A stretch of DNA of 64,000 bases from the NCBI RefSeq assembly GCF_900105055.1, contig NZ_FNTA01000004.1, forward strand, positions 2,325,501 to 2,389,500. The letters run 5' to 3'. How positions within the stretch are numbered: the stretch's first letter is position 1; every line of letters begins with the position of its first letter. A program made the translations under genes and the position numbers. This document shows positions 9,563 through 18,093 of this stretch, in pieces. The notes under the pieces are model-generated. The model made no database searches, was not told where the DNA came from, and saw only the letters and a program-made list of their open reading frames with translations. Origin of the DNA: Amycolatopsis lurida (GTDB lineage Bacteria; Actinomycetota; Actinomycetes; Mycobacteriales; Pseudonocardiaceae).

Positions 9563-9856
9563 ATGTCCAGATGGCGAACCACCAGCAGGAGCAACACCGC
9601 CGTGCGGGTCATCACCGGCATTGGCGCGGTGTTCGCGTTCATCGAGTTGCTGTACATGGTGATGGTGCTCGCGGGAGCCAACGCGGGCAACGGTTTCTTC
9701 ATCTTCATCCAGGCACTGGCCAAACCGCTGGCGTTGTTCTGGCCGGGCCTCTTCCCGGTCAGTGACCCGAATCTCGCGGTCATCCTCGACTACGGTCTGG
9801 CCGCCGCGTTCTGGGTGATCCTGGCGGGTGTGATCGCCCGTTTCGCGGCCCGCTGA
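9563..9856 (+). CDS. Small integral membrane protein
   Basis: A 97-residue protein with a basic N terminus (MSRWRTTSRSNTAVR) and about three hydrophobic segments: VITGIGAVFAFIELLYMVMV, a middle segment around FIFIQALAKPLALFWPG, and LDYGLAAAFWVILAGVIARF. No catalytic motif is visible and I do not recognise a characterised family. It lies 45 bp before the LmeA-like gene and may be cotranscribed with it. The ATG at 9563 is chosen as the Met directly before the positively charged lead. Confidence 0.7.
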   Translation: MSRWRTTSRSNTAVRVITGIGAVFAFIELLYMVMVLAGANAGNGFFIFIQALAKPLALFWPGLFPVSDPNLAVILDYGLAAAFWVILAGVIARFAAR

Positions 9857-9901
9857 CCCCCTCCGGCAGCGATCGGCGTCCCGTTCGGCGACACTGGACG
9901 G

Positions 9902-10696
9902 ATGAGCGACGGCAGATGGTTCGACCTGAACCCGCTTCCCGAGCTGTTCGGCCTGGCCGCCGCCGGGCGGGCGCTGCTGCCCAGCGTGCCCGTGACCCCG
10001 GCCGCGATCCTGAAGACCGTCACCGAACAGCTGGTCGGGCGGCGGCTGACGGCCAGGGTGGAGGGGCACGACGTCGAACTCACCCTGACCGGGCTCGACT
10101 ACGAGACCGACAGCCTCAGCCTGGCCGCGACCGGCAAGGTCGGCGACGTCCGCATCGTGGTCGAGGACGTCGACTGGCCGGAGACGCCGCTCGAACGCAT
10201 CACCGTGCTGGCCTCGAACGTCCGTCTCCGCTCGCTCCCGTCCCCGGCCGCCATCCCCGAGCAGGTGAAGATGGCGATCCGGGTGTCACCGGAAGTCCTC
10301 CAGGCGCGCGTGGCGGAGGTCCGGCCGGGCATCATCGTGACCCCCGGCGAGGACGGGCATTTCCACGTCCGCTGGGAAAAGCGCCCCCGCTGGGGCCATC
10401 TCGCCCTTGAGTCCACTGTGGAGGACGACGCCGTCGTCCTCCGGCCGATGGCCGTCCACATCGGACGCCGCCGGTTCGGCCCGCCGTCCCGTCTCAGGCC
10501 GATCGTCCTGCCGCTTCCCGAACTCCCGCAAGGGGTGCGGCTCGTCGCGGTCGAGGCGCACGACGGTCATCTGATCCTGCACGCACTGGCGGAGGAATGG
10601 CCGGAGAAATTGTCCACCATCCCGCTCGGCGATCTGCTGGGCTGGGTGACGACGGCGGTGGCCACACTGACCCTGCCGCGGCTCGGCGGACGCTGA
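9902..10696 (+). CDS. LmeA-like (DUF2993-type) phospholipid-binding protein
   Basis: A 264-residue protein without a clear signal peptide. The beta-rich middle (LTARVEGHDVELTLTGLDYE, then DVRIVVEDVDWPETPLERI) and the end (LPLPELPQGVRLVAVEAHDGH) resemble the actinobacterial LmeA/DUF2993 family, whose mycobacterial member is needed for lipomannan elongation. Here the function is inferred only; lack of an export signal sets it apart from classical LmeA. A hairpin terminator follows directly. Confidence 0.55.
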   Translation: MSDGRWFDLNPLPELFGLAAAGRALLPSVPVTPAAILKTVTEQLVGRRLTARVEGHDVELTLTGLDYETDSLSLAATGKVGDVRIVVEDVDWPETPLERITVLASNVRLRSLPSPAAIPEQVKMAIRVSPEVLQARVAEVRPGIIVTPGEDGHFHVRWEKRPRWGHLALESTVEDDAVVLRPMAVHIGRRRFGPPSRLRPIVLPLPELPQGVRLVAVEAHDGHLILHALAEEWPEKLSTIPLGDLLGWVTTAVATLTLPRLGGR

Positions 10697-10702
10697 TCGG
10701 TG

Positions 10703-10735
10703 ATGGCCCCCGTCACCACGGGCGGCGGGGGCCAT
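10703..10735 (+). terminator. Hairpin terminator between convergent genes
   Basis: A perfect 10-bp stem, ATGGCCCCCG at 10703-10712 and CGGGGGCCAT at 10726-10735, lies in the 53-bp gap between the LmeA-like gene and the convergent crystallin gene. Its strength and position suggest a bidirectional terminator. Confidence 0.7.
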
Positions 10736-10749
10736 CGCCGGGTCATGAA

Positions 10750-11943
10750 TCAGCTGTGCAGCCGCCCTTGCGCGACGGGCAACGCGGCCGGCTTCGGCGT
10801 CGCCGCGGGAAGCGCGGCACTTTCCGCCTGCGTCGCGGCCTGGGACCGCACGAGCCCGGTCGAGTTCCCGCACACCTTCTTCTTCTCGGCCGAGGTCATC
10901 TTCTTGCCGACGGTCCTGGTCTGACCCACGACACCCGGGGCCGGGCCCTCACCGCTGAAGTTCCAGACGTACCACTGGTGGTGGCCCCACCGGCGCTTGT
11001 CGTACCACATGTCGTACGAACCGCTGGCCACCTTCATCACCGGTGAGCGGTCCAGGCCCGCCCAGTAACCCGGGTTGACCTCGATCCGGGTCTCGACGTT
11101 CTCGCTGGTCTCCCAGCCCCATTCCTGGCCCCACGTGCGCTTGTAGGCGACCGTCCACTGGACGAGGAACTCGAAGCCCGCGCTCACGCTGAGCTCGTTC
11201 GAGACCGTGTTCTTCCCGCTGCGCGTGTCCCGCTTGCCGATCACCTGGGTGATCTTGTTGGAACTGCAGTTGAACACCGTGTCCACCCGGCCCCAGTCGC
11301 CGTAGAAGTCCTGGCCGCGCTGGTCGACGTGCGCGTTGCAGGTCTTGGTGGCGCGGCCACAGTCCCGGAGCAGTTCGGCACGGGAAGGCCCGCGCGTGTA
11401 CAGCACCGAGCTGCCGCGGTCGTTCATGTTCGACCCGTAGTTGCCGCTGTCGTTGGCGTACCACTCCTGGATGTCGCCCTGCCGGTAGGCGTCCGCGTAC
11501 ATCGTGATGTGGCAGTCGTTGAAGGTCTGGAAGGAGGAAACCTTGTCGTTCCAGTCGTTCCCGAGGTAGTCGAGGTACTGGACGGTCCCCTCCGTGCACG
11601 GCGACCCGTGGACGGCGAGGCTCCCACCGCCGAAGTTCCAGTGTTCGTAGAGCACGCTGATCACCGTGGCGGCCGCCCCGGCCTTGCCGGACTCTTCGAT
11701 CCGCGCGGCCATCCGGCCGTTCTCGGCGGTACCGGGTTTCGCCGCCGCCTCCGGCACACCGGTCACCTTGCCGTCCGACGCCGCGGCGATCGACTCGCCG
11801 AAGCTGCCGTAGCACTGGATCGCACCGCTCGCCGCATCGGCGACGCAGTGCTCGCCGCGCTCCTCGGCGTTCGCCGGGGTACCACCGGCGAGGCACACCA
11901 CCACAGCGGCCAGGAAGGCCGCCCCGAGTCTGTACTTGTGCAC
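10750..11943 (-). CDS. Secreted beta/gamma-crystallin domain protein with a C-terminal beta-rich, possibly aerolysin-like domain
   Basis: A 397-residue exported protein. MHKYRLGAAFLAAVVVCLAG with cleavage near ANAEE is a signal peptide. Residues about 95-185 form a crystallin/peptidase-inhibitor-I36-like module (VLYEHWNFGGGSLAVHG, WNDKVSSFQTF, CHITMYADAY). Residues about 225-340 are rich in alternating Ser/Thr/Val with NTVSNELSVSAGFEFLVQWT and ENVETRIEVNPGYWAGL, a pattern like the stem region of aerolysin/ETX-type beta-pore-forming proteins. The tail is an Ala/Pro-rich low-complexity segment. Eight or so cysteines suggest disulphides. I infer a secreted structural, inhibitor or toxin-like protein; pore formation is speculation. 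It is monocistronic. Confidence 0.7.
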   Translation of the reverse strand: MHKYRLGAAFLAAVVVCLAGGTPANAEERGEHCVADAASGAIQCYGSFGESIAAASDGKVTGVPEAAAKPGTAENGRMAARIEESGKAGAAATVISVLYEHWNFGGGSLAVHGSPCTEGTVQYLDYLGNDWNDKVSSFQTFNDCHITMYADAYRQGDIQEWYANDSGNYGSNMNDRGSSVLYTRGPSRAELLRDCGRATKTCNAHVDQRGQDFYGDWGRVDTVFNCSSNKITQVIGKRDTRSGKNTVSNELSVSAGFEFLVQWTVAYKRTWGQEWGWETSENVETRIEVNPGYWAGLDRSPVMKVASGSYDMWYDKRRWGHHQWYVWNFSGEGPAPGVVGQTRTVGKKMTSAEKKKVCGNSTGLVRSQAATQAESAALPAATPKPAALPVAQGRLHS

Positions 11944-12074
11944 GTCTGAACTCCCTGGGGAAGAAGGAAACCGACCACGACCGGATCGGCCTCACGAGTG
12001 CACTACGGGCGGTCCGCCTTGCCCATGCAGAACGACCGGCAGACCTGATTTCGCTTACCGGTGATCGGTACTCC

Positions 12075-12671
12075 TCAACCGGATTGGCCGCGCTCGCGCA
12101 GATATCGCGTGTGGTCGGCCTGCAGATGGACGTCACCCGCATAGAACCGCTCCGCGATGCGATGCGCTTCGGTCTCCAGCAGCTCCAGTTGCGTGAGGAG
12201 TTCGTCGGACGCGCTCGGCTCACCACTGGCCCGGCGTTTGGCGGCGAACCACCACGGCAGATTCAGGTAGGTCTCCACCGACAGCGGCAGATCGGTTCGC
12301 GCCAACCGGGTGACGGCGTGCCGGACGTCCGGGTTGGCCGCCCACCGCTCCGGCCGCGAAAGCAGGTCGTCGAGCACCTCGGCGATCCGACGCACACCGT
12401 CCACAGAGGACTCCGGCATGCGCTGCGCCCGAGCGGTCACCTTGCCCACCAACGAGTCGAGCTCCGCGCGCAGCTGCCCGGCCTCGGCGAGGGCGTCCAC
12501 CGAGACGAGCCGGACCCGTTCGGGCGGCGCGAGGAGGGCGAACACCGCGTACAGCCCCGCGACGACGAGCGGCCACAATCCGCCGACGACGCCGGTCAGG
12601 TACAGCGCGAGCCCGATCAGCCCGCCGACACAGCCGGCGAGATTCTTCGTGGAGCCGAGGTACCGGATCAC
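12075..12671 (-). CDS. XpaC-like membrane protein, last gene of the TelA operon
   Basis: A 198-residue protein. Two hydrophobic segments at residues about 10-52 (NLAGCVGGLIGLALYLTGVV and LWPLVVAGLYAVFALLA) are followed by a helical cytoplasmic domain with an ETYLNLPWWFA segment. This layout, and its pairing with TelA, matches the XpaC family that accompanies the TelA homologue YaaN in Bacillus. Its ATG overlaps the stop of the preceding binding-protein/vWA gene by 4 bp, so translation is coupled. No enzymatic function is shown; a membrane anchor or partner for TelA is the best inference. Confidence 0.6.
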   Translation of the reverse strand: MIRYLGSTKNLAGCVGGLIGLALYLTGVVGGLWPLVVAGLYAVFALLAPPERVRLVSVDALAEAGQLRAELDSLVGKVTARAQRMPESSVDGVRRIAEVLDDLLSRPERWAANPDVRHAVTRLARTDLPLSVETYLNLPWWFAAKRRASGEPSASDELLTQLELLETEAHRIAERFYAGDVHLQADHTRYLRERGQSG

Positions 12672-14293
12672 TGGTACCCGCGGATTTCCTGGAAAACCTT
12701 GGGCAGCACGTCGCCCCGCGCGTCGAACACGTTGCCGCCGGTGCGTTTCGCGACCTCCCCGAGTTCGGCGGAGTCGCCCTCGCCGAAGATCACGGTGAAC
12801 ACCGGGATCTGGCGCACGGCCTCCGGCAGCGACGGGAACCTCAGCTGGAAGTCCGAGAACTTGGCGCCGTTCGCGTTCTGCCCGTCGGTCATCAACACGA
12901 TCGACGTGAACCGATCGGGGTCGCGCGCGACCAGAGGACCCATGATGTCGTACGCGCGGTGAAGGCTGTCGTAGATCGCCGTACCGCCGTTCGCGTCGAG
13001 ACCCTCGGCGAAGCGTTTGATCTTGTCCAACGCGGGTTGTGGATCGCCTTCCGGGACGGTGAACGTCTCCGGAGTGCCGGGCACGGTGTCGAACGGCAGC
13101 ATCGTGACCTCTTCACGGCTGCGGAACCGGCGGTACCGCCCGGTCAGCGAACCGTCGGCGCCGGTCAGGCCGATCAGCGCGGCGCGCAGCGACTCGATCC
13201 GGTCGCCCGACATCGAACCGGAGGTGTCGAGCACATACAGCGTCCGCGACGGCCGCCGGATCTTGTCGAAGTAGGCGCCCAGCAACGCGTCGGCCGCCTG
13301 CTGCGTCGCGGGGAACGGCAGCTCGACGAGGTCCTTCTGCGCGAACTGCCGTCCCAGCTGGACACCCGGCACGACCGGACGGCGTTGCGTGGTCTCCATG
13401 ATCTTGCGCTGGGTGTCGGGCGTCCGCAGCCGCTCGGCCAGCTTGCGGTGCGCGTCCCGCGCGTCGGAATTCGCGCTCTGCACCAACGTCAGCGGGTAAT
13501 CCGCGGTGACGACGCCGTCGGACGGGTACACCAGCGTCAGCGGCTCGGGGAGTTTGCCGCTCGCGTTCATCGACAGCAGGACGGACTCGTAGTTGATCAG
13601 TCCGTCGACCTTCTTGCCGGGATCCTGGCCGGTCGCCCGTCGTTGGTAGGCCTCGGAAAGCCAGCCGGACGAGCCCGCGGACAGCGCCTGCGCGCTGAAG
13701 AATTCGGTCAGTTTCGGGGTGACGGAAGCGATCTGCTGCGCGTCGACCGCGTTGCCCGCCCCCGCGAGCGCCGACGCCACCCCGACCAGTGCCGAGAAAC
13801 CGGAGTTCGACGCCGACGGATCGGTCATGCCGTAGGTGAAGGCCTTTTTCCCGGCTTGCTCGGCGATCTCGCCCCAGCCCACCGGCCGTCCGGTCCAGCC
13901 GAGCCGCTGCGCCGACGACGCGGACAGGCCGAGCACCACCGGCGAACTCATGATCTTCACCTGCTCGCCCAGCCGTTTCGCGGCCTCCGGAACCGCCGCC
14001 GGGTAGCGGTTCGACGAGAACCAGACGGCGTCGTACTGGCCGTCCACCTTGCCGTTCGCCAGCGATTCGGTGCCTTCCAGCGTTCCGGTGAACTGGAACT
14101 TGACCTTGACGCCGGTCGCGGCCGCCTCCTGTTCCAGCAGCGGCTGCAGATCGGCCAGCTCGCTGCCCGCGAGCACCCGCAACGTGCCCGGCTCGGCCTC
14201 CCCCAGGTTCTGCGTCCCACCTTCGCTCGAATCGCAGGAAACCAGTGACAGCGCGCAAACCGCGCCGACCGCCAAGACCGCCCAGCGTTTCAC
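12668..14293 (-). CDS. Lipoprotein with solute-binding-like and von Willebrand A domains
   Basis: A 541-residue protein. The N terminus ends in a lipobox (LSLVSC, Cys20), so it is anchored outside the membrane. Residues about 35-310 resemble a periplasmic-binding-protein fold of the type found in molybdate/phosphate-like binders (GTLRVLAGSELADLQPLLEQ). Residues about 350-541 are a vWA domain with an intact MIDAS motif DTSGSMS (356-362), a Thr in GGTAIYDSL and an Asp in LMTDGQNANG. Such fusions capture a ligand and a metal-dependent protein partner. The GTG start overlaps the TelA stop by 4 bp and its own stop overlaps the XpaC-like gene. Substrate unknown. Confidence 0.75.
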   Translation of the reverse strand: MKRWAVLAVGAVCALSLVSCDSSEGGTQNLGEAEPGTLRVLAGSELADLQPLLEQEAAATGVKVKFQFTGTLEGTESLANGKVDGQYDAVWFSSNRYPAAVPEAAKRLGEQVKIMSSPVVLGLSASSAQRLGWTGRPVGWGEIAEQAGKKAFTYGMTDPSASNSGFSALVGVASALAGAGNAVDAQQIASVTPKLTEFFSAQALSAGSSGWLSEAYQRRATGQDPGKKVDGLINYESVLLSMNASGKLPEPLTLVYPSDGVVTADYPLTLVQSANSDARDAHRKLAERLRTPDTQRKIMETTQRRPVVPGVQLGRQFAQKDLVELPFPATQQAADALLGAYFDKIRRPSRTLYVLDTSGSMSGDRIESLRAALIGLTGADGSLTGRYRRFRSREEVTMLPFDTVPGTPETFTVPEGDPQPALDKIKRFAEGLDANGGTAIYDSLHRAYDIMGPLVARDPDRFTSIVLMTDGQNANGAKFSDFQLRFPSLPEAVRQIPVFTVIFGEGDSAELGEVAKRTGGNVFDARGDVLPKVFQEIRGYQ

Positions 14294-15444
14294 GATGCCC
14301 CCTCGGCCGTCGCCGTCTCGTGAGACCGGCGCAGATGGTCTTCGGCCCGCCGGATCTCCCCCGACAGCGCCTCCACGGTCGCCGCCATCGTCGAGACGGC
14401 CCCCGCCTTGAACTCGTCGATCGCGTCGATGCTCCGGTAGATCCGCTCGAACGACTCGCGGATCGTCGCGACCGCCACCGCGGGATCACTGCCCGCGCGC
14501 TGGATCTCGGCGCTGCGCAGTTCCAGCATTTCCGCGTTGGCCCTGATCAGCCCGTCGGTGGTGGCCTGCACGGCCTGGACCTCGTCGAGGACGTCCCGTT
14601 GGCCGGCGAGCGCCGCGCTCACCAGCAACGCGACCCGCAACGCCGCGACGGTGGTCGACACCGCCCGTTCGATCCCGCGGATCAGCTCGTCGTTGTTGCG
14701 CCGCACCAGATCCAGCGCCAGATAGCCCTGCGCGCTCACCGCGAGCTGGGTCAGCAGATCCTGGTGTCGTTGCCGGATCGGATGCACCGCGTCGGCCCGC
14801 AGCGACTTGGCTCGCGCGGGATCGGTGAAGTCGAAGATCCCGGCCTGGCGCTCGACGGCCGTGTCGACGGCTTCGGCGAACGCGGCCGCTTCCGACAGCT
14901 TGCCGAGGGTCGCCCACAACCGCTCCCGCTCGCCCTTGAGCGCGGCGTTGTCCCGGCGCAGGACGTCCTGCCGCGCACGCAGGTCCAGTACCAGCGCGTT
15001 CACCGGCTCGTTGGCCGCGCGGTAGCGGTCCAGCGCCTTCTTCGCGCTGCCCGCGACCGGGATCAACCCCATCAGCTTGCGGCCGGTGATCGGCAGTTTC
15101 GCCGGGTCGATCTCCGCCACGGTCCGCCGGAGCCCGGCCAGGCTCACCGCCGCCTGCTGTTGCGGTGACCCGATTTCCGCCAGCGCCCGCGTCGAGCGGT
15201 CCAGGAGCGCGCCCGCGACGGTCGCCGCCGCCCGCATGTCGGACTCGCCGACCGCGAGCAGTTCGTCCAGCACCCGGGTGAACTCCGGTGATCGGACGTC
15301 GAGCGCTTCGAGGCGACGGGCGAAACTCTCGGCGCGCTTCGCGACCTCGGCGTGGACCTCCGGCGCGAGCGTGACCAGGCCCGCGGCCCGCTCGGCCGGG
15401 ATCGCCTCCACCGGTTCGGGTGGAGTGAACGTGAAATCGTCCAT
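14290..15444 (-). CDS. TelA-family (toxic anion resistance) protein
   Basis: A 384-residue, almost entirely helical cytoplasmic protein of the PF05816 family. Recognisable segments are SFARRLEALDVRSPEFTRVL, PITGRKLMGLIPVAGSAKKA, DLRARQDVLRRDNAALKGER and the coiled-coil end TVEALSGEIRRAEDHLRRSH. TelA homologues are linked to tellurite, antibiotic and envelope stress resistance and occur beside vWA proteins, but their biochemical role is not known. Its ATG shares one base with the stop of the upstream binding protein (TGATG) and its stop overlaps the next gene by 4 bp, so the operon is tightly coupled. Confidence 0.85.
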   Translation of the reverse strand: MDDFTFTPPEPVEAIPAERAAGLVTLAPEVHAEVAKRAESFARRLEALDVRSPEFTRVLDELLAVGESDMRAAATVAGALLDRSTRALAEIGSPQQQAAVSLAGLRRTVAEIDPAKLPITGRKLMGLIPVAGSAKKALDRYRAANEPVNALVLDLRARQDVLRRDNAALKGERERLWATLGKLSEAAAFAEAVDTAVERQAGIFDFTDPARAKSLRADAVHPIRQRHQDLLTQLAVSAQGYLALDLVRRNNDELIRGIERAVSTTVAALRVALLVSAALAGQRDVLDEVQAVQATTDGLIRANAEMLELRSAEIQRAGSDPAVAVATIRESFERIYRSIDAIDEFKAGAVSTMAATVEALSGEIRRAEDHLRRSHETATAEGAS

Positions 15445-16532
15445 CAGTACTGTTTCTTCACGGCGTCGAGCAGACGCTCCAGCGTTTCGAACGACGGCGG
15501 TTCGACTGCGTCCACCAGATCCGCGGGTACCGGCGCCTTGGCCGCCGCGACGACGTCGGCGAACAAGCGCGGGTCCCCGGTGCGGAAACCGAAGGTGGCG
15601 GCGAGTTTCCCCAGTTCCGGGTCGGTCGCCAGCAGCCTGCCCACCTGGTCGCCGTTCGGCTTGAGCGGGACCAGCGTGTGCTTCGAGTACACCGTCGGCG
15701 CCGTGTAGAGCAGGCGCATGTCCGGCCGGATGGAACCGTCGGCGCGGACCAGCCTGTCGACGAACTGCGACTCGTAGATCAGCGCCATCGGCGTCTTGCC
15801 CATGCCCGCGGCTAGGTAGTCCTCGAACGGGCCTTCGGTGCTGTTCTGCGTGTAGCCCTGGTCGATGAACAGCTTCGACACCGCGGGCAGCACCTTCGAC
15901 TCGGCCTCCGGAGTGCTGACCACGTTGTTCCCGTTGGCGACGAAGGAAACGATCGAGAGGTACATCGCCGCCGAGTTCGATTCGCGCGGGTCCGTGGTCG
16001 TGAGCAGCACGTTCTTGCGGGCCGGGAACGCGGTGTTGCCGGGGAGCTGGTCCCAGCGCGTGCTCTTCTGCGCCAGTTCGAGGTACTTCGCGATGTCGAG
16101 CACCTGGTAGTCCCCGGCGCCCTTGCGCACGGTCCCGTTGGCGCTCAGGAGGTTCACGATCGGCTCGAAGGTCGCGACCGCCATCGGCGACTGGAACGGC
16201 GTGTGCACACCGGTCACCTTGTGGTCGCGCTGGATCCGCTGCGCGGCAGGCGACGAGGACGGGAACGCGAACTCGTACTTCCCGAGATCCATGCTCGCGA
16301 TCTGCCGCGAACCGGCGGTGTCGACCTCGACCTTCACCCCGTGCCTGGCGAACGCGTCCGCCACCCGCTTGTCGGAGAAGAAGGCCAGCTTCTCCGAGCC
16401 GATGACGCCGCGCACCGTGGTGAGATCCGCCCCCTGGGCGGTGTTCTCGTCATCACCGCGCCCCCAGACGATCACGGCGACCACGGCCAGCAGCAGCACC
16501 ACCGCCAGGCCGATCGACAGACGGCGTTTCAC
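15444..16532 (-). CDS. Membrane-anchored extracellular solute-binding-like protein, first gene of the TelA operon
   Basis: A 362-residue protein. A single N-terminal hydrophobic segment (SIGLAVVLLLAVVAVIVWG) without a clear signal-peptidase site suggests an anchor with the rest outside. The body has a binding-protein look: VRGVIGSEKLAFFSDKRVAD, VDTAGSRQIASMDLGKYEFA and KTPMALIYESQFVDRL. Substrate is unknown. It heads the four-gene operon and is followed without gap by telA. No ABC permease or ATPase is present nearby, so a sensing role rather than transport is more likely. Confidence 0.7.
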   Translation of the reverse strand: MKRRLSIGLAVVLLLAVVAVIVWGRGDDENTAQGADLTTVRGVIGSEKLAFFSDKRVADAFARHGVKVEVDTAGSRQIASMDLGKYEFAFPSSSPAAQRIQRDHKVTGVHTPFQSPMAVATFEPIVNLLSANGTVRKGAGDYQVLDIAKYLELAQKSTRWDQLPGNTAFPARKNVLLTTTDPRESNSAAMYLSIVSFVANGNNVVSTPEAESKVLPAVSKLFIDQGYTQNSTEGPFEDYLAAGMGKTPMALIYESQFVDRLVRADGSIRPDMRLLYTAPTVYSKHTLVPLKPNGDQVGRLLATDPELGKLAATFGFRTGDPRLFADVVAAAKAPVPADLVDAVEPPSFETLERLLDAVKKQY

Positions 16533-16671
16533 CGGCCCACCCCCTCGTTCACCTGCTCGATCTTTCAGCCCGTTCGACTCTTTTGACGCGCGAGTGAGCC
16601 ATTTCGAAGTGAACGATCGATGAACGAAAGAAGTCGTCAGTTCCTGGCGAACCGTTGGGGTAGAAGGAAAA

Positions 16672-18093
16672 TCAGATCACGGACTGCTCCGAGACCGGCA
16701 GGCACACGGTGAACCGCGTATCGCCGGGCTCCGAGTCGACCCGCAGATCGCCCTGGTGCCGTTCGACGACGATGCGCCAGGAGATGTCCAGACCGAGCCC
16801 GGTCCCCTGTCCCACCGGCTTCGTGGTGAAGAACGGCTCGAAGATCCGCTGCCGCACCTCCGCCGGGATCCCGGGCCCGGTGTCGCCGATCTCGACGTGC
16901 ACGTGATCGTCCACTCTGGACGTCCGCAGGGTCAGCGTGCCGTCGGACCCCATGGCGCCGAGCGCGTTGTCGATGATGTTCGTCCAGACCTGGTTCAGCT
17001 CGCCCGCGTATGCCGGGATCCTCGGCACCGCGTGGTCATACTCCTTCACCACCCGGATTCCCGGCCCGATCTTCCCGGCGAGCATGACGAGGGTCGAGTC
17101 GAGTCCTTCGTGGACGTCGATCCACTGGTGCGGGGCACGGTCCATCTGGGAGTACTGCTTGGCCTTGCCGACCAGCACCGAGATCCGGGTCGTCGAATCC
17201 TCGATCTCGCCCATCAGCATCTCGGTCTCGAGCGCGTACGCCAGCCAGCGGACGGCGCCGTCGAGGAAGGTCTCGCCCACCGAGTCCAGCAGACGGTCGA
17301 GATCGGGCACGGTCAGCCCCGCGCGGACATAGATGTCGGCGAGGTCCCAGCCCTGGTCGATGCCGTGACCGTCGAACCAGTCGCCGATCTCGTCCTCGCG
17401 GTCGGCCTGCTGCATCGCGGTCAGCTTCGGGGCCGATGCGACCTGCTTGACCAGCTGCTCCTGGATGTCCAGCAACTGCTCCAGCAACGTCGGATCGACG
17501 TTCTTCTTCGCCAGCATCGCGAGTTTGTGCCGCATCCCGGCGACTCGCTCCCGCAACGCCGCCGTCGCGCGGACGGCCGCCGCGGCCGGGTTGTTGAGTT
17601 CGTGGGTCAACCCGGCGGAAAGCTCGCCGAGCGCCAGCAGCCGCCGCCGAGAACCGATCACGGTGTCGCTGTTGCGCCAGCCGAGGTACATGCCCTCCAG
17701 CAGATGCGTCGCCATCGGGAACCAGCGGCGGAACTCGGTGGCGAACTCCGCCGCGGGCAGGGTCAGGAAGGTGAGGTCGCTGACCGCGTGCACCGAAGCG
17801 CCGTAAGTGTGTTCGGTCTCCTGGTGCACGAAGAACTGCGTCGCACCGCAGTAGGCGCCGCGCTGATCGGATCGGATCGTCTCGACCTCGGTGCCGCCGA
17901 CGAGCCGCGTCATCCGCAGCGCGCCCGAGAGCAGGAGATAGAAGCAGGTGGCCGGTTCACCCTCGCGCATGACCGTGGTGCCGCCGGCGTACTGCTCCAG
18001 CACGGCGTGCTCGTCGATCCAGTCGAGCTGTTCCTCGCTGAGGTGCTCGAAGAGGAAGAGCCCGCGCAGTTCCTCCCTGGGCAGAACGCTCAT
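16672..18093 (-). CDS. Histidine kinase with N-terminal cyclic-nucleotide-binding domain
   Basis: A 473-residue cytoplasmic protein. Residues about 10-135 form a cNMP-binding/CRP-like sensor ([20 protein letters not shown]). The phosphoacceptor region is [20 protein letters not shown] with His in the H-box. The ATPase has N-box [17 protein letters not shown]1 DTGPGIP, and G2 [11 protein letters not shown]. No transmembrane segment is present. Its start codon overlaps the stop of the receiver/flavoprotein gene by 4 bp, so the two are almost surely one signalling unit. The ligand could be a cyclic nucleotide or another small molecule; the ligand pocket was not checked residue by residue. Confidence 0.85.
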   Translation of the reverse strand: MSVLPREELRGLFLFEHLSEEQLDWIDEHAVLEQYAGGTTVMREGEPATCFYLLLSGALRMTRLVGGTEVETIRSDQRGAYCGATQFFVHQETEHTYGASVHAVSDLTFLTLPAAEFATEFRRWFPMATHLLEGMYLGWRNSDTVIGSRRRLLALGELSAGLTHELNNPAAAAVRATAALRERVAGMRHKLAMLAKKNVDPTLLEQLLDIQEQLVKQVASAPKLTAMQQADREDEIGDWFDGHGIDQGWDLADIYVRAGLTVPDLDRLLDSVGETFLDGAVRWLAYALETEMLMGEIEDSTTRISVLVGKAKQYSQMDRAPHQWIDVHEGLDSTLVMLAGKIGPGIRVVKEYDHAVPRIPAYAGELNQVWTNIIDNALGAMGSDGTLTLRTSRVDDHVHVEIGDTGPGIPAEVRQRIFEPFFTTKPVGQGTGLGLDISWRIVVERHQGDLRVDSEPGDTRFTVCLPVSEQSVI

